Assembly: GCA_030446485.1 (NCBI GenBank)
Contig: JAUJNF010000004.1
Span: 95,986-159,985, forward strand
DNA from: Thermoleophilaceae bacterium
Lineage (GTDB): Bacteria > Actinomycetota > Thermoleophilia > Solirubrobacterales > Thermoleophilaceae
DNA: 64,000 nt
Reading direction: 5' to 3'
Shown here: positions 15,049 through 24,058 of the stretch, one piece after another
Layout of the letters: each line of letters begins with the position of its first letter
Numbering within the stretch: position 1 is the first letter of the stretch
Program-made: the position numbers and the translations under genes
Notes under the pieces: model-generated
What the model saw: the letters and a program-made list of their open reading frames with translations, nothing else
The model's database searches: none
Told to the model about the DNA's origin: nothing

Positions 15049-15510
15049 TTACAGGTCGGCCTCGAGCCCGTCCCGCTCGATCGCCTCGATCTTCGCCAGC
15101 CGCCGCCGGTGTCTCTCCTCGCCGGTGAAGGTCGCCGCCGCGTAGGCCAGGAGGATGTCGTGGGCCAGGTTCGGGCCGATCACGCGCGCTCCCATGCACA
15201 GCACGTTCATGTCGTCGTGCTCCACCCCCTGATGGGCCGTGTAGGTGTCGTGCACGGTGGCGGCCCGGATGCCCGGTACCTTCGCCGCGGCCACCGAGAC
15301 GCCGGCGCCCGAGCCGCAGACCACGACGCCGCGCTCGGCCTCGCCGCCGCGGACGGCCCGACAAACGGCGAGGGCCACATCGGGATAGTCGACGGGCTCG
15401 GTCGAGTTGGTGCCCAGGTCGATCGGCTCGTGCCCCGCCTCACGCACCGTGGCCAGCACCGACTCCTTGAGGGGAAAGCCGGCGTGATCGAAGCCGCAGG
15501 CGATCCTCAC
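15049..15510 (-). CDS. rpiB: Ribose-5-phosphate isomerase B
   Basis: 153 residues. Interconverts ribose-5-phosphate and ribulose-5-phosphate in the cytoplasm. RpiB-type features are MRIACGFDHAGFPLKE at the start, the catalytic Cys in VVVCGSGAGVSVAAAKVPG and HDTYTAHQGVEHDDMNVLCMG. The family also contains galactose-6-phosphate and allose-6-phosphate isomerases, but the pentose phosphate context favours RpiB. The GTG start overlaps the stop of the ROK kinase gene (GTGA). No RpiA is seen in the window. Confidence 0.93.
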   Translation of the reverse strand: MRIACGFDHAGFPLKESVLATVREAGHEPIDLGTNSTEPVDYPDVALAVCRAVRGGEAERGVVVCGSGAGVSVAAAKVPGIRAATVHDTYTAHQGVEHDDMNVLCMGARVIGPNLAHDILLAYAAATFTGEERHRRRLAKIEAIERDGLEADL

Positions 15511-16520
15511 GCCGGGGCCCCCGCGCGCTCGGCGCCGAGCTCCTGCCCGGCGAGCAGGGCCGCTCCGCGAAGCCCGGCCTCCGGCCCGTACCGCGACAGC
15601 CGCACGTCGGTGCGTTCCCCGACGCCGGGAAGGGTGAAGCGCGCCGCCACCTCGCGGGCGGGATCGAGCAGCAGGTCGCCCGCCGCGGAAACGCCGCCGC
15701 CGATGGCCACCACTTCGGGGTCGAAGGTGTTGATGGCGTTGGCGATGCCCACCCCGAGCCGCTCGCCCAGCAGCCGCACCGCGCGGCGGGCGGGCTCGTC
15801 GCCGGCGCGCGCGGCCTCCACCGCGTCGCGGCCCGTGAGCTTCTCCCCCGAGGCCGCCAGCTGCCCGAGCGCCGAGTCCGGCGACGCCTCGGCGGCCTGC
15901 GCGGCTAGCCGGTCGAGCGCGCGCCCGGCGGCCAGCGCCTCGAGCGAGCCGGGCTGGGGGAAGCGCTCCGCCGCGGCGGGTGCGCCGTCCTCCAGGTCGA
16001 GCCCCACGATCAGGTGGCCGAGCTCAGCCGCGGCGCCGGTGGCCCCGCGGTAGATCCGTCCGCCGAGCACCAGCCCGCCGCCCACGCCCGTGCCGACCGT
16101 GAACATCACGAGGTCGGAGATCACCTGCCGATCGCCGTCGTGGGCCTCGGCCAGGGCGGCGCAGTTGGCGTCGTTGTCCACGAACACCGGCACGCCCAGG
16201 CGCTCGCGCAGCAGCTCGCGCAGCGGCACGTCCCGCAGCGGGATGTTCACGCTCGACTTCACGCGGCCGGTGGCGAACTCGATGGTCGAGGGCACTCCGA
16301 TGCCCACGGCGGCGGCCCCGGAGCCGGCCGCGGCCTCGATCGCCCCGGCGATCTGCTCGATCAACTCGTCGGAGCTGTCGAGGTCGGTGGGCACCTGGCG
16401 CGCCTCGCCGAGCTGGGCGCCGTCGAGGGCGGCCACCGCGAGCTTTGTGCCGCCGAGATCGACGCCGATCAGGCGCCCGTTCACAGCTTGCTCGGGGATC
16501 GGGTCGTCACGCACCCGCAC
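15507..16520 (-). CDS. ROK-family sugar kinase (glucokinase-like) lacking the Cys zinc motif
   Basis: 337 residues. ATP-binding IGVDLGGTKLAVA opens the protein, the sugar-binding/catalytic segment is VFVDNDANCAALAE, and MFTVGTGVGGGLVLGG and ELGHLIV follow. It would phosphorylate glucose or a related hexose, feeding the adjacent pathway. The CxCGxxGCxE zinc motif expected after ELGH is absent: the equivalent stretch reads AAAERFPQPGSLEAL, with no Cys. Initiator uncertain: the GTG at 16520 is used, but VNGRLIG 13 residues later could be the true start. Divergent from tkt and coupled to rpiB. Confidence 0.88.
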   Translation of the reverse strand: MRVRDDPIPEQAVNGRLIGVDLGGTKLAVAALDGAQLGEARQVPTDLDSSDELIEQIAGAIEAAAGSGAAAVGIGVPSTIEFATGRVKSSVNIPLRDVPLRELLRERLGVPVFVDNDANCAALAEAHDGDRQVISDLVMFTVGTGVGGGLVLGGRIYRGATGAAAELGHLIVGLDLEDGAPAAAERFPQPGSLEALAAGRALDRLAAQAAEASPDSALGQLAASGEKLTGRDAVEAARAGDEPARRAVRLLGERLGVGIANAINTFDPEVVAIGGGVSAAGDLLLDPAREVAARFTLPGVGERTDVRLSRYGPEAGLRGAALLAGQELGAERAGAPA

Positions 16521-16610
16521 GCTAGCGCCCCGTCAAGGTTTCGCCCGCCGTTAGGAGTCCTCCCCGCCCCGCCTGGGTAATGTCCGCTGCAAGCGAGCGG
16601 GAGGAGAGAG

Positions 16611-18659
16611 ATGGCGACGACGGAGGCCGACACGCGGACGCTGGACGAGCTGTGCGTGAACACCATCCGCACGCTGTCGATGGATGCCGTCCAGAAGGCG
16701 AACTCCGGCCATCCCGGCACGCCCATGGCCCTCGCTCCGCTGGCCTACGTGCTGTACACGCGGGTGATGCGCCACAACCCGGGCAACGACGACTGGCCGG
16801 GCCGCGACCGCTTCATCCTCAGCAACGGCCACGCGTCGATGCTCCTCTACTCGATGCTCTACCTCACGGGCTACGAGCTCACGCTCGAGGACCTCAAGAA
16901 CTTCCGTCAGGTGGGCAGCCCCACCGCCGGCCACCCCGAGCGCAAGTACACGCCGGGCATCGAGATCACCACCGGGCCGCTGGGTCAGGGGCTCGCATCG
17001 TCGGTGGGGATCGCGCTGGCCGAGCGCATCATGGCCGAGCGCTTCAACACCGCCGAGCACCAGGTGGTCGATCACCACACCTTCGTCTCGTGCAGCGACG
17101 GCGACCTCCAGGAGGGCGTCGCCTCCGAGGCGTGCTCGCTGGCCGGCCACCTGGGCCTCGGGCGGCTGATCGCCTTCTACGACGACAACCACATCTCGAT
17201 CGAAGGCGACACCGAGCTCTCCTTCTCCGAGGACGTCCCCCAGCGCTTCGAGGCCTACGGCTGGCACGTGATCAACCTCGGTGAGGACATCTCCCTCGAT
17301 CGCATCGAAGCCGCCGCCCGGGAGGCCATGGAGGTCGAGGACCGTCCCTCGCTCGTGATCCTCCGAACCCACATCGCCACCGGCGCGCCCAACGCCCAGG
17401 ACACCGCCGAGTCCCACGGGGCGCCGCTCGGGGAGGAGGAGATCCGGCTGACCAAGGAGGCCTACGGTTGGCCCACCGAGCCGACCTTCCACGTGCCCGA
17501 GGAGGCCCTCGCGCACTTCCGCGAGTGCTGCGAACGCGGGCGCGAGCAGGAGGAGGAGTGGAACGAGCGGGTGGCCGCCTACCGCGATGCCGAGCCCGAG
17601 CTGTGGAGCCAGCTGAGCGAGATCCTCGAGAAGCGCATGCCGGACCGCTGGGACGGCGACGTTCCGCGCTTCGACCCCGCTGACAAGCCGGTGGCCACGC
17701 GCAAGGCGTCCCAGAAGGTGATCCAGTGGGCGGCGGGGCAGGTGCCGCACCTGGTGGGCGGCTCTGCCGATCTCGCGCCCTCGACCTCGACGCTGATCGA
17801 GGACGCGGGCGACATCGGGCCCCACCACTTCGCCGGGCGCAACCTGCACTTCGGCATCCGTGAGCACGCAATGGGGGCGATGATCAACGGCATGACGATC
17901 AGCGGGCTGCGGGCCTTCGGGGCCACCTTCCTGATCTTCAGCGACTACATGCGCGGCGCGATGCGGCTGGCGGCCCTGATGGAGCTGCCGTCGATCTTCG
18001 TCTACACGCACGATTCGATCGGCCTGGGGGAGGACGGCCCGACCCACCAGGCGGTCGAGCAGCTCGTGGGCCTGCGCGCGGTCCCGCGCCTGTACGTGCT
18101 GCGCCCCGCGGACGCCAACGAGACGGCGCTCTGCTGGCGCTTCGCCCTGCGCCAGACCGACAACCCCTCGGCCCTCGCGCTCTCGCGCCAGAACCTCCCA
18201 ATCATCGATCCGGACTCGATTCCCGACGACGCCGTTGAGCGCGGCGCCTACGTCCTGCGCGACGGCACGAACGGCGACGGCCAGCCCGACGTGATCCTCA
18301 TGGCCTCGGGCTCCGAGGTGAGCCTGTGCATGGACACCGCCGACCTGCTCGAGGTGGAGGGCGTGGCCACCCGCGTCGTGAGCATGCCCTGCATGGACCG
18401 GTTCGCCGAGCAGGACGACGACTACCGCGAGCAGGTCCTGCCGCGGGGGTGCCGCGCGAAGCTGGCCGTCGAGGCCGCGAGCCCGTTCAGCTGGTACCGC
18501 TGGGTCGGGGAGGACGGCGACACCGTGTGCATGGAGACCTTCGGGGAGTCAGGGCCCTACAAGGAGGTGTTCGAGCACTTCGGCTTCACCACCGACAACG
18601 TGGCAGCGCGCGCCCGCGCGGTGGTCGAGCGGCTCGGCGTCGAAGCGGGGCACTCGTGA
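16611..18659 (+). CDS. tkt: Transketolase
   Basis: 682 residues, full length. Transfers two-carbon units between pentose phosphates using thiamine diphosphate. Motifs in order: ANSGHPGTPMALAPLAY, ILSNGHASML, TTGPLGQGLASSVGIA, the TPP/Mg2+ site CSDGDLQEG to FYDDNHISIEG, and in the pyrimidine domain GIREHAMGAMINGM and HDSIGLGEDGPTHQ. The ATG has GGGAGGAGAG a few bases upstream. It heads a plus-strand run of carbon-metabolism genes. The 81-nt gap to the next gene holds heptanucleotide repeats. Confidence 0.96.
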   Translation: MATTEADTRTLDELCVNTIRTLSMDAVQKANSGHPGTPMALAPLAYVLYTRVMRHNPGNDDWPGRDRFILSNGHASMLLYSMLYLTGYELTLEDLKNFRQVGSPTAGHPERKYTPGIEITTGPLGQGLASSVGIALAERIMAERFNTAEHQVVDHHTFVSCSDGDLQEGVASEACSLAGHLGLGRLIAFYDDNHISIEGDTELSFSEDVPQRFEAYGWHVINLGEDISLDRIEAAAREAMEVEDRPSLVILRTHIATGAPNAQDTAESHGAPLGEEEIRLTKEAYGWPTEPTFHVPEEALAHFRECCERGREQEEEWNERVAAYRDAEPELWSQLSEILEKRMPDRWDGDVPRFDPADKPVATRKASQKVIQWAAGQVPHLVGGSADLAPSTSTLIEDAGDIGPHHFAGRNLHFGIREHAMGAMINGMTISGLRAFGATFLIFSDYMRGAMRLAALMELPSIFVYTHDSIGLGEDGPTHQAVEQLVGLRAVPRLYVLRPADANETALCWRFALRQTDNPSALALSRQNLPIIDPDSIPDDAVERGAYVLRDGTNGDGQPDVILMASGSEVSLCMDTADLLEVEGVATRVVSMPCMDRFAEQDDDYREQVLPRGCRAKLAVEAASPFSWYRWVGEDGDTVCMETFGESGPYKEVFEHFGFTTDNVAARARAVVERLGVEAGHS

Positions 18660-18663
18660 CCCG

Positions 18664-18690
18664 GTGGACAGTGGACGTGGACAGTAGACA
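18664..18690. repeat. Heptanucleotide repeat tract A (GTGGACA type)
   Basis: Four consecutive units between tkt and tal-pgi: GTGGACA, GTGGAC, GTGGACA, GTAGACA. The second has lost one base. The same unit or its complement recurs in the zwf-opcA spacer. Confidence 0.75.
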
Positions 18691-18740
18691 GGGTCCGTGC
18701 CCACGGTCGCCTGAGCAGACTCGATGAAAAGGGGAGACAG

Positions 18741-21506
18741 ATGAGCGTCCAGGCACAGGTGAACGAGCGGCTCGCCGCCATGACCGAGGCGGGGACCGCC
18801 GTGTGGCTCGACCAGATCCGGCGCACGCTCATCGAGGACGGTGAGCTGGAGCGGCTCGTGACCGAGGACTCGCTGCGCGGCCTGACCTCCAACCCCGCCA
18901 TCTTCGAGAAGGCCATCCTCGGCAGCGACGACTACGACGAGGCCCTCGTCGAGTTCGCCCGCGAGGGACTGTCCGCCGAGGAGATCTTCGACCGCATCGC
19001 GGTCTACGACGTGCAGGGGGCGTGCGACGTGCTGCGCCCCGTGTGGGAGTCGCTCGAGGGGAGGGACGGCTTCGTCTCGCTCGAGGTGGCCCCGCGCCTG
19101 GCCCACGACACCGAGGGCACGGTCGAGGCCGCCCAGCACTACTGGGACATCGTCGACCGCGCCAACCTGATGGTCAAGATCCCCGGCACCGACGCCGGCA
19201 TCCCCGCCGTCGAGGAGATGATCTCGCGCGGCGTGAACGTGAACGTGACGCTGCTGTTCTCGGTCGAGGCCTACGCCACCGCGCAGGACGCCTTCATCCG
19301 CGGGCTCGAGCGCCGGCAGGAGGCCGGCGGGTCGCTGGACGTGCACTCGGTGGCGAGCTTCTTCGTCTCGCGGGTGGACACCGAGGTGGACAAGCGCCTC
19401 GAGAAGAGCGGCCGCACCGACCTCCAGGGCACCGCCGCGCTGGCCAACGCGCGCCTCGCCTATCAGCGCTTCAAGGAGGTCTTCTACGGCGAGCGCTTCG
19501 CCGCCCTGAAGGCGGCCGGCGCCCCCGTGCAGCGGCCACTGTGGGCCTCGACGGGGGTGAAGAACCCGAACTACGCGGAGACCATGTACGTGGACGGTCT
19601 GATCGCGCCCGACACCGTGAACACCATGCCGATGGCCACGCTGCTGGCCGCCGCCGAGCACCTCGAGGTCACCGGCGCGACCGCCGACGAGGACCCGGAG
19701 GTGACCAAGCGCACCCTGGACGCCCTGTCCGAGGCCGGCGTCGATCTCGACGACGTCACCGACTTCCTGCTGAAGGACGGCGTCGACAAGTTCGTGACGC
19801 CGGCCAACAAGCTCTTTGCGGCGATCGAGAGCCGCCGCGAGGCGGTCACGACGGGGCGCCCCGCCACCTTCGAGTCGAACCTGCCCGACCATCTCGAGCC
19901 GAAGCTCGCGGCGCGGGTCAAGCAGGCCAAGGAGGAGGACGTGGCCCGGCGCATCTGGCGCAAGGACCCGAGCCTCTGGGGTGGGGGGCCGGAGATCGAG
20001 GACCGCCTCGGCTGGCTGAACGTCGCCGACGCCATGCGCGAGGAGGTCGACGACCTGAACGCCTTCCGCGAGGAGTGCCGGGCCGACGGCCTCACCGACG
20101 TGGCGCTGCTCGGGATGGGCGGCTCGAGCCTCGCTCCGGAGGTCTTCCGCCAGAGCTTCGACACGGGCGAGGGCGGGCTGCGCCTGCACGTGCTCGACTC
20201 CACCGACGCCGGCGCCGTCCTGTCGCTCGAGCGTCGCCTCGAGCTCGACAAGACGCTGTTCATCGTCTCCAGCAAGTCCGGCGGCACGATCGAGCCCAAC
20301 TCGATGTTCCGCTACTTCCACCAGCAGCTGGCGGCGCAGGTCGGAGAGGACGCGGACCGGCACTTCGCCGCGATCACCGACCCGGGCAGCTCCCTGCAGC
20401 AGCTCGCCACCGAGCACGGCTTCCGGCGCACCTTCGTCAACGACCCGAACATCGGCGGGCGCTACTCGGCGCTGTCGTTCTTCGGCCTCGTGCCCGCGGC
20501 GCTGATGGGGGTGGACCTCGAGAAGCTGCTGGACAGCGCCGGCGCCGCCGAGGAGGCGTGCGCCAACTACGACAGCTCGGCGAGCAACTCGGGCCTGTGG
20601 CTGGGGCTGATCCTCGGCGAGCTGGCGCTCCACGGCGTGGACAAGCTCACCTTCCAGGCCTCCGAGCCGATCGGCAGCTTCGGGCTGTGGGCCGAGCAGC
20701 TCGTGGCCGAGAGCACCGGCAAGCAGCGGAAGGGCATCGTGCCGGTGGCCCTCGAGCCCACGGGGGGGCCCGACGCCTACGGGCCGGACCGCGTGTTCGT
20801 GCACCTGCGCCCGCGCGAGGAGGCCGACGAGGCCTTCGGCCCGGAGACGATCGACCTCGTGGACGCCGGGCACGCGGTGCTCACCGTCTTCTTCGACGGC
20901 CCCGAGGACCTCGGGCGGATCTTCTTCTTCGCGGAGTTCGCCACCGCGGTGGCCGGCTGGGTGCTCGGCATCAACCCGTTCGATCAGCCCAACGTGCAGG
21001 AGGCCAAGGACGCCACCAGCAAGGTGCTTGAGCGCTACGCGAGCGAGGGCAGCCTGCCCGAGGTCCCGAGCGCGGGCGATGCCGCGCTGAAGGCCCTGTT
21101 CGGCGGCGTCGAGCCGCCGAGCTACGTGAGCCTGCACGGCTACGTGGAGCCCTCGGACGACCTCGACACCGCGATCGCGGAGCTGCGCACGGTGATCCGC
21201 GACGCCACCAGGGCCACGACGACCTTCGGCTACGGGCCGCGCTTCCTGCACTCGACCGGGCAGCTGCACAAGGGTGGTCCCGCCACGGGCGTCTTCCTGC
21301 AGCTGGTCCACGACGGCGACGAGGACGTCGAGATCCCGGACGCGGGCCACTCGTTCACCACCCTGAAGAACGCGCAGGCCATCGGGGACCTCGAGACCCT
21401 GCGCGCCCACGACCTCCCGGCCGAGCGGGTGCGCCTGGAGGGCGATCCGGTGGCGGGCGTGCGGGAGCTGACCACCAAGATCCGCGACCTCCTGGGAGGA
21501 GACTGA
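18741..21506 (+). CDS. Bifunctional transaldolase/glucose-6-phosphate isomerase
   Basis: 921 residues, a fusion of two enzymes. Residues 1 to about 365 are transaldolase: RGLTSNPAIFEKAI, the Schiff-base Lys in NLMVKIPGTDAG (Lys146), and NVTLLFSVEAYA. Residues about 380-921 are phosphoglucose isomerase: LLGMGGSSLAPEV, FIVSSKSGGTIEPNS, RYSALSFFGLVPAALMG and SEPIGSFGLWAEQL, ending in the ATRATTTFGYGPRFLHSTGQLHKGG segment. It links glycolysis to the non-oxidative pentose phosphate pathway. The ATG follows AAAAGGGGAGACAG. No frameshift at the junction, so the fusion is genuine in this sequence. Confidence 0.95.
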   Translation: MSVQAQVNERLAAMTEAGTAVWLDQIRRTLIEDGELERLVTEDSLRGLTSNPAIFEKAILGSDDYDEALVEFAREGLSAEEIFDRIAVYDVQGACDVLRPVWESLEGRDGFVSLEVAPRLAHDTEGTVEAAQHYWDIVDRANLMVKIPGTDAGIPAVEEMISRGVNVNVTLLFSVEAYATAQDAFIRGLERRQEAGGSLDVHSVASFFVSRVDTEVDKRLEKSGRTDLQGTAALANARLAYQRFKEVFYGERFAALKAAGAPVQRPLWASTGVKNPNYAETMYVDGLIAPDTVNTMPMATLLAAAEHLEVTGATADEDPEVTKRTLDALSEAGVDLDDVTDFLLKDGVDKFVTPANKLFAAIESRREAVTTGRPATFESNLPDHLEPKLAARVKQAKEEDVARRIWRKDPSLWGGGPEIEDRLGWLNVADAMREEVDDLNAFREECRADGLTDVALLGMGGSSLAPEVFRQSFDTGEGGLRLHVLDSTDAGAVLSLERRLELDKTLFIVSSKSGGTIEPNSMFRYFHQQLAAQVGEDADRHFAAITDPGSSLQQLATEHGFRRTFVNDPNIGGRYSALSFFGLVPAALMGVDLEKLLDSAGAAEEACANYDSSASNSGLWLGLILGELALHGVDKLTFQASEPIGSFGLWAEQLVAESTGKQRKGIVPVALEPTGGPDAYGPDRVFVHLRPREEADEAFGPETIDLVDAGHAVLTVFFDGPEDLGRIFFFAEFATAVAGWVLGINPFDQPNVQEAKDATSKVLERYASEGSLPEVPSAGDAALKALFGGVEPPSYVSLHGYVEPSDDLDTAIAELRTVIRDATRATTTFGYGPRFLHSTGQLHKGGPATGVFLQLVHDGDEDVEIPDAGHSFTTLKNAQAIGDLETLRAHDLPAERVRLEGDPVAGVRELTTKIRDLLGGD

Positions 21507-21508
21507 GC

Positions 21509-22444
21509 ATGCAGATCGGCTTCGTAGGGCTCGGCCGCATGGGCGGCTCGATGGCGCACCGCATCGTGCGTGACTCGGACCACGAGGTGTTCGGCTGGAA
21601 CAAGGGCCAGGAGCAGATCGACCAGTTGGAGGTGAACGGCGGCACCGGCGCCGAATCGCTCGAGGACCTGGTGGCGAAGCTCGAGACGCCGCGTCACGTC
21701 TGGGTGATGGTGCCGGCGGGCGAGGCGACGCAGCAGACGATCGCGAAGCTGCTCGAGGTGCTCGACGAGGGCGACCTGATCGTGGACGGCGGCAACTCCC
21801 GCTGGACGGACTCCAAGGAGAACGGCGAGCGCTGCCGCGCCCAGGGCGTCGAGTTCGTGGACGTGGGCACGAGCGGCGGGGTCTGGGGCCTCGCGAACGG
21901 CTACTGCATGATGGTCGGCGGGAACGCCGACGCGGTGGAGCGGCTGGCCCCGATCCTCGACGTGCTGGCCCCGCCGGAGGGCTGGGACCACATGGGCGAG
22001 AACGGCTCGGGCCACTACGTGAAGATGGTGCACAACGGCATCGAGTACGGGATGCTGCAGGCCTACGCCGAGGGCTTCGCGCTGCTGCACAAGTCGCCCT
22101 ACGGACTCGATCTCAAGGAGATCGCGCACGTGTGGAACCAGGGCTCGGTGGTGCGCTCGTGGCTCTGCGAGCTCGCGGAGGCGGCCTTCGACAAGGAGGG
22201 CGACGACCTCAAGGACATCCGCGGCTACGTGGAGGACTCCGGCGAGGGCCGCTGGACGGTGCTCGACGCGATCGACCAGTCGGTGAACGCCCCGGTGATC
22301 ACGCTGTCGCTCATGTCGCGCTTCGCCTCGCGGGATGCCGAGGGCTACTCCAACCGTGTGATCGCCGCGCTGCGCAACCAGTTCGGCGGCCATGCGATCC
22401 AGGCCGCCGAGCAGGTGGCGGCCAAGGAAGACGGGTCGGGTTAG
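21509..22444 (+). CDS. gnd: 6-phosphogluconate dehydrogenase (short, decarboxylating)
   Basis: 311 residues, the short form common in actinobacteria. It oxidises 6-phosphogluconate to ribulose-5-phosphate, CO2 and a reduced nicotinamide cofactor. Rossmann start MQIGFVGLGRMGGSMA, then VDGGNSRW, the substrate-binding VDVGTSGGVWGLANGYCMMVGG and the catalytic Lys in GHYVKMVHNGIEYGMLQAYAEG. The fingerprint after the second strand is WNKGQEQ, without the Arg that usually marks NADP+ preference, so NAD+ may be used. It begins 2 nt after the tal-pgi stop, with GGGAGGA upstream. Confidence 0.94.
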   Translation: MQIGFVGLGRMGGSMAHRIVRDSDHEVFGWNKGQEQIDQLEVNGGTGAESLEDLVAKLETPRHVWVMVPAGEATQQTIAKLLEVLDEGDLIVDGGNSRWTDSKENGERCRAQGVEFVDVGTSGGVWGLANGYCMMVGGNADAVERLAPILDVLAPPEGWDHMGENGSGHYVKMVHNGIEYGMLQAYAEGFALLHKSPYGLDLKEIAHVWNQGSVVRSWLCELAEAAFDKEGDDLKDIRGYVEDSGEGRWTVLDAIDQSVNAPVITLSLMSRFASRDAEGYSNRVIAALRNQFGGHAIQAAEQVAAKEDGSG

Positions 22445-22446
22445 CC

Positions 22447-23973
22447 GTGGCCACCGTAGTCGAGCAGAACCCGCTCGTCGAGGGGCTCGAGCGGCTCCCG
22501 GTCCATCCCACCACGCTCGTGATCTTCGGCGCCACCGGCGACCTCGCCAAGCGCAAGCTGCTCCCCGCGCTCTACAACCTCGCCCACGAGGGAGCGTTGC
22601 CCGAGCGCTTCAACCTGATCGGCGTCTCGCGCAGCGACATGCCCGACGAGGACTATCGCGCCATCGCGCGGGAGTCGATCGAGAAATACTCGCGCACCAA
22701 GACCGACGACAAGGTGCTGAGCGCGCTGCTCGAGCACGTGCGCTACGTGTCCGGGACCTTCGACACCCTGGACCCCTACGACGGTCTTCAGCGCGTGGCC
22801 GACGAGTTCGACGAGGAGGCGGGCATCCCGTTCAACCGCGTCTACTACCTCTCGACGGCACCGAGCTTCTTCCCGATGATCATCGACGCCCTGGGCCAGC
22901 GGGGCCTCGACGAGCGCGAGGATGCCGAGGTGCGCGTGGTGATCGAGAAGCCGTTCGGCACCACGCTCGAGGAGGCGCTCGACCTCAACCGCCAGGTGCT
23001 CCACGTCTTCGACGAGCGGCAGGTCTTCCGCATCGACCACTACCTGGGCAAGGAGACCGTCCAGAACGTCCTCGCCTTCCGCTTCGCCAACGGCATGTTC
23101 GAGCCGCTGTGGAACCGCAACTACATCGACCACGTGCAGATCACGGCTTCCGAGGACATCGGCATCGGCACCCGGGCGGGCTACTACGACGAGTCGGGTG
23201 CGCTGCGCGACCTCGTGCAGAACCACATGCTGCAGCTCCTGACGCTCCTGTGCATGGAGCCTCCTGTCGACTTCTCGGCCGACGAGGTCCGCGGTGAGAA
23301 GGTGAAGGTGCTGCACGCGATCGCTCCGATCACGCCCGACACCGTGTCCGACATCGCGGTGCGGGCCCAGTACGCCGGCGGTGTGGTGGGCGGCGAGGCG
23401 GCCCCGGGCTACCTCGAGGAGGAGGGCGTCCCCGACGACTCCAACACGGAAACCTACGCGGCCCTCAGGCTGCACGTGGACAACTGGCGCTGGGCCGGGG
23501 TGCCCTTCTACCTGCGCACCGGCAAGCGCCTGGCGCGCAAGGTCACGGAGATCGCCGTCACCCTCAAGCCCGTGCCGCACCTGGCCTTCGGGCAGGACGG
23601 CTCGGTGGGGGTGAAGCCGAACCAGCTCATCCTCACGGTGCAGCCCAACGAGGGGGTGTCGCTGTCGCTCGGGGCCAAGATCCCCGGCACCCGGATGCGC
23701 ATCCGCCCGGTGAACATGGAGTTCCTCTACGGCACGGCGTTCCTGTCGCAGTCCCCCGAGGCCTACGAGCGGCTGATCATGGACGCCATGCGCGGCGACG
23801 CCACCCTCTTCACCCGCGACGACGAGGTCGAGGGCCAGTGGCGCATCTGCGATCCGATCCTCGAGCACTGGGCGGAGACCCCTGGGCCGCTTCCCACCTA
23901 CCGCGCGGGCTCGCAGGGGCCGGAGGAGGCGGAGCGGCTGCTGCTGCCGGGGACGAAGTGGCGGGCCATCTAG
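22447..23973 (+). CDS. zwf: Glucose-6-phosphate 1-dehydrogenase
   Basis: 508 residues from the GTG at 22447, 2 nt after the gnd stop. Oxidises glucose-6-phosphate to 6-phosphogluconolactone. NADP-binding IFGATGDLAKRKLLPALYNL near residue 28; EKPFGTTLEEAL; the active-site His198 in RIDHYLGKE; and the C-terminal substrate/NADP region FYLRTGKRLARKVTEI. It acts with OpcA, encoded just downstream, which in actinobacteria and cyanobacteria is needed for its activity. An unusual inverted-repeat spacer separates the two genes. Confidence 0.96.
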   Translation: MATVVEQNPLVEGLERLPVHPTTLVIFGATGDLAKRKLLPALYNLAHEGALPERFNLIGVSRSDMPDEDYRAIARESIEKYSRTKTDDKVLSALLEHVRYVSGTFDTLDPYDGLQRVADEFDEEAGIPFNRVYYLSTAPSFFPMIIDALGQRGLDEREDAEVRVVIEKPFGTTLEEALDLNRQVLHVFDERQVFRIDHYLGKETVQNVLAFRFANGMFEPLWNRNYIDHVQITASEDIGIGTRAGYYDESGALRDLVQNHMLQLLTLLCMEPPVDFSADEVRGEKVKVLHAIAPITPDTVSDIAVRAQYAGGVVGGEAAPGYLEEEGVPDDSNTETYAALRLHVDNWRWAGVPFYLRTGKRLARKVTEIAVTLKPVPHLAFGQDGSVGVKPNQLILTVQPNEGVSLSLGAKIPGTRMRIRPVNMEFLYGTAFLSQSPEAYERLIMDAMRGDATLFTRDDEVEGQWRICDPILEHWAETPGPLPTYRAGSQGPEEAERLLLPGTKWRAI

Positions 23974-24055
23974 TGGACGGCGCACGGGGCACGGTGGACA
24001 GGCCTGACCCTGCTGCGCGGTCTCCCGTCCACCGTCCTCCGTCCACCGTCCACTA
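23971..24055. repeat. Heptanucleotide repeat tract B inside an inverted repeat
   Basis: TAGTGGACGG (23971-23980) is the exact reverse complement of CCGTCCACTA (24046-24055). Between them lie CCGTCCA, CCGTCCT, CCGTCCA, CCGTCCA in register (24025-24052) and an isolated GTGGACA (23994-24000). The whole zwf-opcA spacer could fold into one long imperfect hairpin. Confidence 0.8.
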
Positions 24056-24058
24056 GCG

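Noticed and set aside
18549..21410. A 953-codon open frame antisense to tal-pgi
   Set aside because: Its sequence is His/Arg/Gly-rich low complexity with no domain, as expected opposite a GC-rich gene whose third codon positions are G or C. The same applies to the 1264-codon antisense frame at 38911-42705 and other long antisense frames.
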